From Hymenobacter sp. CRA2 (GTDB lineage: Bacteria > Bacteroidota > Bacteroidia > Cytophagales > Hymenobacteraceae), in the NCBI RefSeq assembly GCF_002007105.1, contig NZ_MVBC01000001.1, forward strand, positions 186,001 through 250,000: a stretch of 64,000 nucleotides of DNA, in the 5' to 3' direction. The notes beneath the pieces were generated by a model. That model did not search any database, was not told where the DNA came from, and saw nothing but the letters and a program-made list of their open reading frames with translations. This document shows, one piece after another, positions 9,499 through 17,649 of the stretch. Positions within the stretch are counted from its first letter, which is position 1; each line of letters starts with the position of its first letter. Made by a program: the position numbers and the translations under genes.

Positions 9499-9942
9499 AT
9501 GAGCACTGTTCTACCCGAATTCCTCGATTTATCGTTTCGCGACGACCTCGGCCTGCTCTTTGGGCGCTGGCTCCGTGGCACGGACGACGCCGAAGTACGC
9601 CAAGGCTACGAGGCCGCGCTGTCGGTGGCCGTGACGCGCCAGGCCCGCTACTGGCTGCTGGACATGCGCCGCCGCGGCCCGGCCAGCAACACGGCCATGC
9701 GCTGGGTTATCGATGCATTTCTGCCGCGTCTGGTTGGCTGCCTGCACGCGCGCATCTACCTAGCTTATCTGCTCTCCCCCTCGCACCTAAGTGCCATGAC
9801 ACCACCCGCTTACGCCCCCGCCACGCCGCTGGCTCACTGCGACATTCGTATGTTTTCCGACGAATTCTCGGCCCTACAATGGCTCACCGCGTGTCACCAA
9901 CAGGAAAACGCAGCTACTGTAGTATCGTCCCACCGCTCCTAG
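9499..9942 (+). CDS. Hypothetical protein, possibly STAS-like
   Basis: I set the start at the ATG at 9499, where protein-like sequence begins (LPEFLDLSFRDDLGLLFGRW); the open frame reaches further upstream but reads as noise. The product has 147 residues and no signal peptide or membrane helix. The pattern of an N-terminal strand, a conserved RYWLLDMRRRG and a helix ending in WVIDAFLPRLV recalls small STAS/SpoIIAA-like proteins of Hymenobacter-type genomes. This is a weak resemblance only and no function is assigned. Confidence 0.55.
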   Translation: MSTVLPEFLDLSFRDDLGLLFGRWLRGTDDAEVRQGYEAALSVAVTRQARYWLLDMRRRGPASNTAMRWVIDAFLPRLVGCLHARIYLAYLLSPSHLSAMTPPAYAPATPLAHCDIRMFSDEFSALQWLTACHQQENAATVVSSHRS

Positions 9943-10038
9943 TGCCTGCGCCGGCTGGGCCGAGCAACGGCTACCGGCACGGCTGCGTATTCCGGCTGAC
10001 GCCGCGGCGCCTACCTTCCGCCGCGGTGCTCTGCTGCC

Positions 10039-10572
10039 ATGCGCCGTTTCCTGCTCACCCTGATCCTGCTCGCTTCTGCCCTGCTCACGTACGCCCAATC
10101 GACGGCCTACAGCCTGAAAGACGGCGCCTTTCGGGAAAGCGGCGTGGTGATGCGCCTGCAAGCGGGCCAGGCACGGCGCCTGGAGGGCCCCCTGACGCTG
10201 AACGACGGCTCCGTGATGAACCCCACCGGCATCCTGGTGCGCAAAGACGGCACCCGCCAGCTGCTGCCCAATGGCCAGGCCGTAAACATGCAGGGCGTGG
10301 TCGTGAATCTGCGCGACGACATGCAATCGGCCCAGGCTATTGAGCAGCGCAACCGGCAAGTAGCGGGCGGACGCGGCGAAATCAGCATTACCACCGGCGG
10401 CAGCACCGTCTCCACCGCTACGGCCGAGCAGCTGCGGCAACTAGAGCGGCGCGTGGCCCTGCTGCAGAAGCTCACCGACCGCCTCGCCGACCGCACCTCG
10501 CAGGCGGTGGGCAACGCGCCCGGCACTAGCGGTTTAGACGAGCAATTACGAGCGTTGGAAGCTCAACGCTGA
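10039..10572 (+). CDS. Secreted DUF6799-type protein
   Basis: The protein has 177 residues, with a clear signal peptide (MRRFLLTLILLASALLTYAQ). The body has two repeats with the pattern of a DGxxxxxGxVMRLQAGQ strand pair and LNDGSVMNPTGILVRKDG. This matches the DUF6799 motif as I remember it: short beta repeats around 'DG...G' turns. A coiled-coil stretch (EQLRQLERRVALLQKLTDRL) follows. It is probably periplasmic. The role is unknown. A good terminator follows, so it is a single-gene unit. Confidence 0.7.
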   Translation: MRRFLLTLILLASALLTYAQSTAYSLKDGAFRESGVVMRLQAGQARRLEGPLTLNDGSVMNPTGILVRKDGTRQLLPNGQAVNMQGVVVNLRDDMQSAQAIEQRNRQVAGGRGEISITTGGSTVSTATAEQLRQLERRVALLQKLTDRLADRTSQAVGNAPGTSGLDEQLRALEAQR

Positions 10573-10602
10573 GGTTGCCAGCACGATTATTGTTCCTGCT
10601 TT

Positions 10603-10626
10603 GCCCGCCCTTTGGCGGGCTTTTTT
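10603..10626 (+). terminator. Rho-independent terminator
   Basis: A 7-bp GC stem GCCCGCC/GGCGGGC with a 4-base loop is followed directly by TTTTTT, 30 bp after the stop codon. Confidence 0.9.
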
Positions 10627-10678
10627 ATGGCCGAGCTTCAAGGCCTAAAAAAATATTGTCGTTAACTGGGCGGTACCC

Positions 10679-10710
10679 GTTGCATTGGACGTAGCAGAAT
10701 TCTACATTTG
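10679..10710 (+). promoter_or_regulatory. Promoter of the ECF sigma gene
   Basis: GTTG at 10679-10682 and TACATTTG at 10703-10710 are separated by 20 bp. They fit the Bacteroidota -33 (TTTG/TTG) and -7 (TAnnTTTG) boxes. The leader to the ATG would be roughly 90 bases. Confidence 0.5.
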
Positions 10711-10809
10711 GTCACTGCGATAATTCATCCGCTCTTCACTTCCTGATCTTTTTCACGGCAACCTGCACAATATGGCCTAAAGCTCTACGTTCCCCTAACC
10801 GTAGCCTTT

Positions 10810-11445
10810 ATGGAAACCATGCAGCCGAGCGACTCCGCGTTGATATCGCTCTACATTGCCGGCAAGGAAGAAGCCTTCGCCCTGTTGCTCACCCGCCACA
10901 AGCGCCGGGTCTTCACCACGATCATGCTGATTGTGAAAGACCCCATCGTGGCCGAAGACCTGCTGCAGGATGCGTTCATCAAAGCGGTGCACACGATGAA
11001 GAGCGGACGGTATAATGAAGAGGGGAAATTTTCGTCGTGGATCTGCCGTATTGCCCACAACTTAGCCATCGACTTTTTCCGGCGCCAGAAGCGCAACCCC
11101 CAGTTTAACCTCGACGCCACGGGTCACGCGTTCAACTCGTTGTCGTTGTCGGAGGAAAGTGTAGACATGACTCTCTCGCGGGAGGAAACCTACAGCCGCC
11201 TTCGGGAGTTAATACAGGAGTTGCCGGCCGCGCAAAAGGAAGTGCTCATCATGCGTCACTACGGCGACATGAGCTTCCAGGAAATTGCCGACGCAACGGG
11301 GGTGAGCATCAACACGGCGCTGGGCCGCATGCGCTACGCGCTCATCAACTTGCGGAAGAAAATGGCCGCCCAACCTGTTTTCTATGATCAAAACCTTTAC
11401 CCACGAGACCCTGCTCCGGTATGTGTACAACGAGCTGCCAGCTAA
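10810..11445 (+). CDS. RNA polymerase sigma-70 factor, ECF type
   Basis: The protein has 211 residues; ATGs at 10810 and 10819 are both possible starts. Region 2 (DPIVAEDLLQDAFIKAVHTM, FSSWICRIAHNLAIDFFRR) and region 4 (LPAAQKEVLIMRHYGDMSFQEIADA, then VSINTALGRMRYAL) are complete. The C-terminal tail after KKMAAQPV overlaps the next gene by 62 bp in another frame. Such sigma genes with a small downstream partner are common in Cytophagales. I infer that the partner modulates the sigma factor. Confidence 0.9.
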   Translation: METMQPSDSALISLYIAGKEEAFALLLTRHKRRVFTTIMLIVKDPIVAEDLLQDAFIKAVHTMKSGRYNEEGKFSSWICRIAHNLAIDFFRRQKRNPQFNLDATGHAFNSLSLSEESVDMTLSREETYSRLRELIQELPAAQKEVLIMRHYGDMSFQEIADATGVSINTALGRMRYALINLRKKMAAQPVFYDQNLYPRDPAPVCVQRAAS

Positions 11446-11614
11446 GGAGCAACAGAACATAGAGCAGGCCCTGCTGCACGACGCCGATTTGGCGGCCCGC
11501 TGCGCCGACCTGCTGGAGGCCCAGCGCTACCTTGATGCGCTGCAGCCCGGCCCCTCGGACCGCGCCGTACAGAACATTCTGCAGTACTCCCGCACTTTCC
11601 TGCGCCCGGCCTAA
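11384..11614 (+). CDS. Small acidic protein, putative anti-sigma partner
   Basis: The product has 76 residues and starts inside the sigma gene (62-bp overlap, different frame). The N-terminus (FTHETLLRYVYNELPAKEQQNIEQALLHD) looks like the helical N-terminal domain of anti-sigma factors, where ExLLxYxYxEL...EExxxxExHL is usual. There is no zinc-binding His/Cys set and no membrane helix. The position argues for a cytoplasmic regulator of the sigma factor, but this is inference. Confidence 0.65.
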   Translation: MIKTFTHETLLRYVYNELPAKEQQNIEQALLHDADLAARCADLLEAQRYLDALQPGPSDRAVQNILQYSRTFLRPA

Positions 11615-11633
11615 AAAGCCGCCGCACCTTCAG

Positions 11634-11692
11634 AGCGAATGATTGCCCGCCCAGCCGGATATTTGTCGGCTGGTTGCGGGCTGTCATTCGCT
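11634..11692. repeat. Long imperfect hairpin between sigma unit and nth
   Basis: Three paired blocks nest around an AT-rich loop: AGCGAATGA (11634-11642) with TCATTCGCT (11684-11692), GCCCGC with GCGGGC, and AGCCG with CGGCT. It ends 26 bp before the nth ATG and may be a terminator with read-through or a REP-like element. Confidence 0.6.
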
Positions 11693-11718
11693 CGCTTGTT
11701 TCCATAAGCTCCGCTGTT

Positions 11719-12393
11719 ATGCGCCTCGCCGAACGGTTTCGCCGCTTTCTGGCCTACTTCACCGACAACTTTCCCGCGCCCGAAACCGAGCTGCACTACG
11801 GCAGCCCGTACGAGCTGCTCGTGGCCGTGGTGCTCAGCGCCCAGTGCACCGACAAGCGGGTCAATATGATTACCCCGAAGCTGTTCGAGCAGTTTCCCAC
11901 GCCGCAGCACCTAGCCGCTGCTTCGGCCGAGGAGGTATTCCCGTTTATCCGTAGCGTCTCCTACCCCAACAACAAAGCCAAGCACTTGGCGGGGCTGGGT
12001 AAGATGCTGGTGGAACGCTTCAACGGCGAAGTACCCGACCGGCTGGAAGACCTGCAGCTGCTGCCCGGCGTGGGCCGCAAGACGGCCAACGTTATCGTGT
12101 CGGTCATCTATAACCAACCCGCTATGGCCGTGGACACGCACGTCTTCCGCGTATCGCACCGCCTGGGGCTGGTGCCGCGCACGGCCACCACGCCGCTGGC
12201 GGTGGAAAAGGCCCTGGTGAAATACACGCCCGAGGAGCTCATTCCGAAGGCGCATCACTGGCTGATTCTGCACGGGCGCTACATCTGCGTGGCGCGCAAC
12301 CCCAAATGCATGGAGTGCCCGCTGACGGACTTCTGCAAGTACTACAACGACAAAGTACGCCCGAGCCTGGAGCCTGTGGTGGCGCCGGTTTAG
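11719..12393 (+). CDS. nth: Endonuclease III
   Basis: The ATG at 11719 gives 224 residues, near the 211 of E. coli Nth; upstream codons in the frame look non-coding. The helix-hairpin-helix LPGVGRKTAN carries the catalytic Lys, VDTHVFRVS the catalytic Asp, and the C-terminus has the iron-sulfur cluster loop C-X6-C-X2-C-X5-C. Nth is a DNA glycosylase/AP lyase that removes oxidised pyrimidines in base-excision repair. Its stop overlaps the stop of the converging glycosyltransferase gene by 4 bp. Confidence 0.95.
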   Translation: MRLAERFRRFLAYFTDNFPAPETELHYGSPYELLVAVVLSAQCTDKRVNMITPKLFEQFPTPQHLAAASAEEVFPFIRSVSYPNNKAKHLAGLGKMLVERFNGEVPDRLEDLQLLPGVGRKTANVIVSVIYNQPAMAVDTHVFRVSHRLGLVPRTATTPLAVEKALVKYTPEELIPKAHHWLILHGRYICVARNPKCMECPLTDFCKYYNDKVRPSLEPVVAPV

Positions 12394-13589
12394 CCGGCCG
12401 CCTGCTCCAGCACTCGTTCCACCACGGCCGCTATCTGCCGGCGGTCGAATTCGGCCGCGGCTACCTGTTGGCCCCGGGCGCCGGCCTCGCGTAGTATCGC
12501 GGGCTCAGCGAGTACTTCGCCCAGCTTCCGGGCCAGGGCATCGGCATCGTCGGCGGGCACGTACCAGCCGCAGCGGTGCTGCTCCACCCAGGTCTTGGTC
12601 CACCCTTGGTTCGTGACGATGACCGGCGTGCCTACGGCCAGGCTGTCGTAGAACTTGGCCGGCGAGTTGGCGTCGAGTACGGGCAGGCCCATAAAGGGCG
12701 CCACGGATACATCGGCCAGCCGGAACCAGGCGAATACCCGGTGGCGCGGCTGCGGCTCGATGAGACGGATGAACGGGTGAGCGGCCGCCGCCTGCTGCAG
12801 CAACTCGTCGTAAAAGCCGTGACCCATAAAGCACCAGACCACGTCGGGATACTGCTCGGCCAGGCGCACGGCGGCGGCTACCAGCATCGGAATGCTGTTG
12901 GCGCGGCCGAAGGTGCCGGCGTACAGCACCACGCGCCGGCCGCGCAGGCCTTGGCCGGTACGCAGCGCTTCTACTTGCTGCTCGGTAGCCTGGGCGGCTA
13001 AGTCGAAGTCGGTACCGTTGAGCACAGTGGTCAGCTTCTCGCCGGCAATACCGAGTTGGCGCACGTAGGCCGTCATATCCGGCGACAAAGGCAGGATGTG
13101 CCGGGCCGAGCGGTACAGGCCATGCTCCAGGGCGTAGAGGCTACGCTGGGCCAGCGGGTTGGGCACGGCGCCCATGGCAATGGGAAACGACGGCCACAGA
13201 TCCTGCACTTCGAACACCCACGGCACCCGCCGCAATCGGGCGACCTGTGCAGCGGCCCAGGCTGCCGTCAGCGGCGTGCTGATACCCCACACCACGTCGG
13301 GCCGGGCGATGCGTAGGCCTTGCCGCACGGCGTACGCTACGTACTTGGAAAAGGCCCAGCCGCGCGCGGCCACGCCCATGCGGTTGTGGTAAGGGATATC
13401 AGCTGCCAGCATTTCCACGCCCGCCGGCAACCACGGGTACTCGTGCGTCAGCCGTTGCCGCTCCCAGGTATTGGTCGTAATCAGCGTAACCCGGTGCCGC
13501 CGGGCCATGTGCGCCAGCAGCGAATAATGCCGGCTGGTCGCGGGGCAGTCCGGGTTGGTGTGGTACTGACTGAAAACGGCAATGTGCAT
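12390..13589 (-). CDS. Glycosyltransferase family 4 protein (WcaI/WbuB-like)
   Basis: The protein has 399 residues in the GT-B fold. The N-terminal domain begins MHIAVFSQYHTNPDCPATSR, typical of the WcaI-like subgroup. The acceptor-domain motif WVFEVQDLWP and the C-terminal donor-binding region around VVLYAGTFGRANSIPMLV and the SPAKFYDSLAVGTPVIV loop (ExG-type) are visible. Such enzymes transfer sugars from nucleotide sugars during polysaccharide synthesis at the inner membrane. No other polysaccharide genes are adjacent, so the product is unknown. A palindromic repeat lies just upstream of its start. Confidence 0.88.
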   Translation of the reverse strand: MHIAVFSQYHTNPDCPATSRHYSLLAHMARRHRVTLITTNTWERQRLTHEYPWLPAGVEMLAADIPYHNRMGVAARGWAFSKYVAYAVRQGLRIARPDVVWGISTPLTAAWAAAQVARLRRVPWVFEVQDLWPSFPIAMGAVPNPLAQRSLYALEHGLYRSARHILPLSPDMTAYVRQLGIAGEKLTTVLNGTDFDLAAQATEQQVEALRTGQGLRGRRVVLYAGTFGRANSIPMLVAAAVRLAEQYPDVVWCFMGHGFYDELLQQAAAAHPFIRLIEPQPRHRVFAWFRLADVSVAPFMGLPVLDANSPAKFYDSLAVGTPVIVTNQGWTKTWVEQHRCGWYVPADDADALARKLGEVLAEPAILREAGARGQQVAAAEFDRRQIAAVVERVLEQAAG

Positions 13590-13611
13590 GGGCAGGTGAA
13601 TTGGTGAAATG

Positions 13612-13680
13612 GTGACATAGTGAAATGGTGAGTTTGGCTCTAGAACTCAGAACATCAAACTCACCATTTCACTATGTCAC
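13612..13680. repeat. Perfect 24-bp inverted repeat (CACCATTTCAC family)
   Basis: Bases 13612-13635 and 13657-13680 are exact reverse complements, with a 21-base loop. The arms contain the short periodic words GTGAAATGGTGA / TCACCATTTCAC. Related, less perfect copies lie at 21491-21584 and 46024-46142. Each is just upstream of a start codon. Confidence 0.8.
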
Positions 13681-13687
13681 TACCTCA

Positions 13688-14707
13688 CTACTTGGGCCGG
13701 GGGCGGTAGCGCGAGTCGCTGAGGATGCGCTGCGGGTCTTTGTTCGCCATGAGCTGGGCCAGCGTCACGTTGGGGTGCTCGGCCATGTACTTGCGCACAA
13801 TCTGCCAGCCAATCCAGTTGCCCACCCGGCCCGGGCAGGTTTTGTCGATTTCGGGCACGTTGGGCCGCTCGCCCACGTACTTCTGAATCTGAAAAGGATT
13901 GGTGGTGTACAGCAGATTGCGCTGCAGAAAATGCCCCCAGATTTTGGCCTCGTTGTAGTTGACGTTCTGCAGGTCCTTGGCCGGAAAGCCGATCAGCAAC
14001 GAATCATCGGTGCAGGGCAAGGTCTTCTCGGCGAAGTAAAGGGCCTTACCGTTCTGAATCATCTCCGCCAGCATCGTGGTATTGGTCAGCTTCTTCTGGT
14101 TGTACTTGCTCGATACGGCTTCGGCTACGCGCGGCATCACGTACTCCGGCTGGTAGCGGCGCAGCAGGTAATTAGGGGCGTTGGGCCGGTACACGGCCTT
14201 GGGCCCCACGAAGAAGTCGGTGCTGATGACCAGCAGGCTGTCGTTGGCGAAGATGTCCTGACTCAGGCCGCTGACGAAGGTGGCGGTTTGGGGCACCTTG
14301 AAGTCAGGAAAGTAGTAGCGCACGTGCTGAAAGAAGCGCTGCAGTTCACCCTGCCACTGCTCGGTGTTCTGAAAGGTGCTGTCGGCTTGCCGCCCGAGCT
14401 GCTGCAGGCCGGGGTTGGTAGACAGCTTCAGCAGCGTTTGCTGGAGCATGGCGTCGGAGGGGTATTTGCCGCGCTGCAGGAAGTAGCGCGCAAATACCGG
14501 CTGCGCATCCAGAAAGCGCTGCGCATCAGCGGGCGTCTTGATCTGGAAGAAGGGATTTTCCAGCCGCTGCAGCGTCACCGGCGCTTTCACGGCGGCTACT
14601 TCCGGCGACATTTCGCACTTCTGGTCACGGTTGCAGGCCGACTGGCCCAGCAGCAAAGTAGCCAGCACCGCAGTGCTCAGCCAAGGGCGCAAACGCGGAA
14701 AGGGCAT
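13688..14707 (-). CDS. gldB: Gliding motility lipoprotein GldB
   Basis: The protein has 339 residues with a lipoprotein signal (hydrophobic stretch ending LLLGQSAC). The body follows GldB of Flavobacterium and other Bacteroidota: DAQRFLDAQPVFARYFLQRG, VRYYFPDFKVPQTATFVSGL, NDSLLVISTDFFVGP, LLYTTNPFQIQKYVGERP and PGRVGNWIGWQIVRKYM. GldB is needed for gliding and is linked to the type IX secretion/gliding apparatus; its biochemical role is not settled. A palindromic repeat separates it from the downstream glycosyltransferase, so co-transcription is uncertain. Confidence 0.88.
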   Translation of the reverse strand: MPFPRLRPWLSTAVLATLLLGQSACNRDQKCEMSPEVAAVKAPVTLQRLENPFFQIKTPADAQRFLDAQPVFARYFLQRGKYPSDAMLQQTLLKLSTNPGLQQLGRQADSTFQNTEQWQGELQRFFQHVRYYFPDFKVPQTATFVSGLSQDIFANDSLLVISTDFFVGPKAVYRPNAPNYLLRRYQPEYVMPRVAEAVSSKYNQKKLTNTTMLAEMIQNGKALYFAEKTLPCTDDSLLIGFPAKDLQNVNYNEAKIWGHFLQRNLLYTTNPFQIQKYVGERPNVPEIDKTCPGRVGNWIGWQIVRKYMAEHPNVTLAQLMANKDPQRILSDSRYRPRPK

Positions 14708-14819
14708 GGTAGGTGGCGGGGGGCTTCTATATTTAGGGCGAAATTAGCCAAAACACGGGCGCGCCCGTATCCGGCTTGGCATCAGCAACGCACGGCGCCG
14801 CCCAAGCGTGTCATCTCCT

Positions 14820-15497
14820 ATGAAAAAAGCCTTACTCGCGCTGGCCCTCGTTACGGGCGGCGCCGTCACCACGGCCTCGGCCCAGGTAGAAATCGGTCTG
14901 AAAGTCTCGCCTAGCATCAGCAGCCTGGCAGCTTCCTCACCCTCTCAGTACAACTTCGACAAAGACGGCGGCTTGGCCAACATCGGCGGCGGCCTGGTAG
15001 TCGACTACTTTTTCGGCCAAAACTACGCCTTCAGCACCGGGCTGCAGCTGACCGGCAAAGGTGGTACCATTACGTACAACGAGCCGGCTATTGCGGGTAA
15101 CCCGCTGCTCAAGCAGAAAGTCCGCCTTCAGTACGTGGAGGTACCCGTGACGGTGAAGCTCTTCACCAACGAGGTGGCGACCGACGTAAAGGTGTACTTC
15201 CAGGTCGGTGGGGTACTCAGCGGCCTGACCGGCGGCCGCATCAACGGCGAAAAGTATTTCACCGACTTCAACAACGAGCAGAAACGCTCCCGCAGCCACT
15301 TCCTGTTCGCCGATGCGGGCCTGCTCGGCGGCACCGGTGTCGAATACCAGCTCGGCCAAAGCACCAAGGTATTTGCCGGCATATCGTACCACCACGGCCT
15401 GCTCAACGTCGACCGGTTTTTCGACAACACGCGCAAGTACAAGGACGTGAGCATCAAGAACCGGGAAGTTGCCCTGGACCTGGGCTTGAAGTTCTAG
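14820..15497 (+). CDS. Porin-like outer-membrane beta-barrel protein (PorT family-like)
   Basis: I chose the ATG at 14820 because MKKALLALALVTGG begins a standard signal peptide ending at ASAQ; an in-frame GTG four codons upstream is less likely. The 225-residue product shows the eight-stranded small-barrel pattern: IGGGLVVDYFFG, YAFSTGLQLTGKGG, LQYVEVPVTVKLF, YFQVGGVLSG, VFAGISYHHGL, and a final VALDLGLKF strand with terminal Phe. The type is 'porin family/outer membrane beta-barrel domain 2'. It is probably in the outer membrane; a transport or assembly role is not known. Confidence 0.82.
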   Translation: MKKALLALALVTGGAVTTASAQVEIGLKVSPSISSLAASSPSQYNFDKDGGLANIGGGLVVDYFFGQNYAFSTGLQLTGKGGTITYNEPAIAGNPLLKQKVRLQYVEVPVTVKLFTNEVATDVKVYFQVGGVLSGLTGGRINGEKYFTDFNNEQKRSRSHFLFADAGLLGGTGVEYQLGQSTKVFAGISYHHGLLNVDRFFDNTRKYKDVSIKNREVALDLGLKF

Positions 15498-15552
15498 CAG
15501 TAGCAGTACAGGTTCTTGGCCTTACCACCATTTACCTGTTGCTCAATACCGA

Positions 15553-15607
15553 CACGGCGCCCCCACCGTTCCAGAAGCGTGAACAGTGGGGGCGCCGTGG
15601 TTTTTAT
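15553..15607. terminator. Bidirectional terminator between converging genes
   Basis: A 14-bp perfect GC-rich stem (15553-15566 with 15586-15599) is followed by GTTTTTATT on the plus strand. The genes on both sides end here. Confidence 0.88.
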
Positions 15608-15630
15608 TCAGCTCACGAAGCGGGCGGCAG

Positions 15631-17238
15631 CTAGTCGTCCGATTCGTCGTCGCGGTCCTGCAGGCTGTTGATTTCGGCTGCGCGGCTGTGCAGCTCGATT
15701 TCCTCGCCCCGCTCGTCGTGGATGCGGTAGTCGGTGAGGCCCAAGGAGGTATCCTTCACCACTTTCACCCACTTGTAATACTTCATGTACCACTTCATCT
15801 GCTTGCTTACCAAGCCTTTGGTGTAGTACGCGTGCAGGAAGGGGTGCACGTACAAGGTCAGGCCGGAGTGGTTCTGGTTTACCAGCAGCTCGTCGATGCT
15901 GAAGTCGATTTCGTCGGTAACCAGAATCGAAGCGGTAATCTTGCCCGTGCCGCCGCAGGTGGGGCACACCTCCGTGGTGGTAATGTTCTGCTCGGGCCGC
16001 ACGCGCTGCCGCGTGATTTGCAGCAGGCCGAACTTGGTGATGGGCAGGATGGTGAACTTGGCCCGGTCGCGGGCCATGATCTGCTGCACCGTGTCCTCCA
16101 CCTTCTTGCGGCTGTCGGCCGAGCGCATGTCGATGAAGTCGACCACCACGATGCCGCCCATGTCGCGCAGGCGCAGCTGCCGGGCTACTTCCTTCGCCGC
16201 CGCCAGATTGACCATCAGCGCAGTGGCTTCCTGGTCGCTCTGCTGGTTGCTCTTGTTGCCCGAGTTTACGTCGATGACGTGCAGGGCCTCGGTATGCTCG
16301 ATGACGAGGTAGCCGCCGCCGGGCACAGTCACCGTCTTGCCGAAGAGTGTTTTGAGCTGCTTTTCGATGTCGAACTGCTCAAAAATCTTCGTCTTGCCGG
16401 TGTACAGTTTCAGCAGATCCAGCCGGTCGGGCGCAATCTGCTGCAGGTAGCTGCGCAGCTCCTCGTACATGGGCTGCGAGTCGACGTGAATAGCGTCGAA
16501 CGAGTCGCTGAGCATGTCGCGCAGCATGGAGGAGGTGCGGCCCAGCTCGCCCAGCACCTTGTCGTTCGGCTTGGCCGTGCGCAGATTCTGGTAGAGCTGC
16601 TCCCACATGGCCACCATGTTGGTCATGTCGCGGTCCAGCTCGGCCACGTCGCGGCCCTCGGCCACGGTGCGGATAATCACGCCGAAGCCGTCGGGCTTAA
16701 TCGACGCAATCAGGCGCTTGAGCCGGTCACGCTCCGTCCGGCTCACGATTTTCTTCGACACCGAGATAGTGTCGGAAAACGGGATGAGCACGAGGTAGCG
16801 GCCGGCCATCGACAGGTCGGAAGACAGGCGCGGCCCCTTGGTCGAAATCGGCTCCTTGACAATCTGCACGAGCAGCTGCTGGCCTTTTTTGACGATGTCG
16901 GCCATCTTGCCGACTTTCTCAAGGGCCGCATCGCGCGGAAAACCCTTCAGGTGCGCTACGGGCGCTTTGCCGCCGTGCACCAGCCGGGTCCACTTGGCCA
17001 GGGTCTGGAATTGCTCGCCCAGGTCGCCGTAATGCAGGAAGGCGTCCTTCTGATACCCGATATCAATAAACGCGGCGTTCAGGCCGGGCATCACCTTCTT
17101 GACGGTGCCCAGAAAGATGTCGCCCACCGCGTAGTTGGTGTCGTTGCGGTCGAAGTGATACTCGATCAGCCGCTTGTCCTGAAGCAGGGCAATCCGCTCG
17201 CCTTCCTGAGTCGAATTAATGATTAACTCGTTACTCAA
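15631..17238 (-). CDS. rng: Ribonuclease G/E family endoribonuclease
   Basis: The protein has 535 residues, close to RNase G plus a short acidic tail (DRDDESDD). An S1 domain (YAVGDIFLGTVKKVMPGLNAAFIDIG, residues 38-63) leads to the RNase domain. This contains the KGPRLSSDLSMAGRYLVL motif, the catalytic Asp pair in VIDVNSGN and VVDFIDM, and the zinc-link CPTCGGTGK. The enzyme cuts single-stranded RNA in rRNA maturation and mRNA decay. There is no degradosome scaffold extension, so it is RNase G-like rather than E. coli RNase E-like. Confidence 0.93.
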   Translation of the reverse strand: MSNELIINSTQEGERIALLQDKRLIEYHFDRNDTNYAVGDIFLGTVKKVMPGLNAAFIDIGYQKDAFLHYGDLGEQFQTLAKWTRLVHGGKAPVAHLKGFPRDAALEKVGKMADIVKKGQQLLVQIVKEPISTKGPRLSSDLSMAGRYLVLIPFSDTISVSKKIVSRTERDRLKRLIASIKPDGFGVIIRTVAEGRDVAELDRDMTNMVAMWEQLYQNLRTAKPNDKVLGELGRTSSMLRDMLSDSFDAIHVDSQPMYEELRSYLQQIAPDRLDLLKLYTGKTKIFEQFDIEKQLKTLFGKTVTVPGGGYLVIEHTEALHVIDVNSGNKSNQQSDQEATALMVNLAAAKEVARQLRLRDMGGIVVVDFIDMRSADSRKKVEDTVQQIMARDRAKFTILPITKFGLLQITRQRVRPEQNITTTEVCPTCGGTGKITASILVTDEIDFSIDELLVNQNHSGLTLYVHPFLHAYYTKGLVSKQMKWYMKYYKWVKVVKDTSLGLTDYRIHDERGEEIELHSRAAEINSLQDRDDESDD

Positions 17239-17465
17239 TGGAGTTCGGGGTTAGCCGGCTGTCCGAACGTGTAAAACTAGTAGTCAATAAGTTAACCCTC
17301 GCATAAGCCAAGAAGGGAAGCCAGCGCCGAGGCACTAGCTTCCCCCTATTCAGTTCCACGGGGAGAACGTAACCACAAAGCCACGCCCGGGAGTCGGCGG
17401 GGTGAAACATAGGGCGTACGATGGCTCACAGCCAAGGCGTTAGCGCCCAGCAAACCCCCGCGGGC

Positions 17466-17555
17466 TTACTTCTTCTTGTGACGGTTCTTGCGCAGACGCT
17501 TCTTCCGCTTGTGGGTGGCAATCTTGTGGCGCTTTCTCTTTTTACCGCAGGGCAT
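17466..17555 (-). CDS. AURKAIP1/COX24-domain small basic protein (29 residues)
   Basis: The minus strand reads a complete 30-codon frame from the ATG at 17555 to the TAA at 17466. The product begins MPCGKKRKRHK and ends RHKKK, with 17 Lys/Arg and 3 His among 29 residues. This fits the short AURKAIP1/COX24 (DUF1713) family seen throughout Bacteroidota, whose mitochondrial and actinobacterial relatives (mS38, bS22) bind the small ribosomal subunit. I infer a ribosome-associated protein. Length and composition make chance unlikely. Confidence 0.85.
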   Translation of the reverse strand: MPCGKKRKRHKIATHKRKKRLRKNRHKKK

Positions 17556-17603
17556 GAGTTAGAGTGGTTAAGGGTTGGGTTGATTGATTTCTTAGAAACC
17601 CGC

Positions 17604-17638
17604 CCGTCATGCTAAGCCCACCGGGCTTGGCATGACGG
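17604..17638 (-). terminator. Hairpin downstream of the TPR gene
   Basis: CCGTCATGC-TAAGCCC pairs with GGGCTT-G-GCATGACGG with one bulge. It has the GTCATG ends of the dispersed palindromic repeats, and lies 12 bp after the stop codon of the minus-strand TPR gene without a clear T-run. Confidence 0.5.
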
Positions 17639-17649
17639 ACTGAGGTTCC

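Noticed and set aside
9186-10343. Long plus-strand frame of 385 residues
   Set aside because: It is rich in Arg, Pro and Ala and crosses two better genes (9499-9942 and 10039-10572) in another frame.
15586-17226. 546-residue frame antisense to rng
   Set aside because: It is a shadow of the RNase G/E gene, whose S1 and catalytic motifs are intact on the minus strand.
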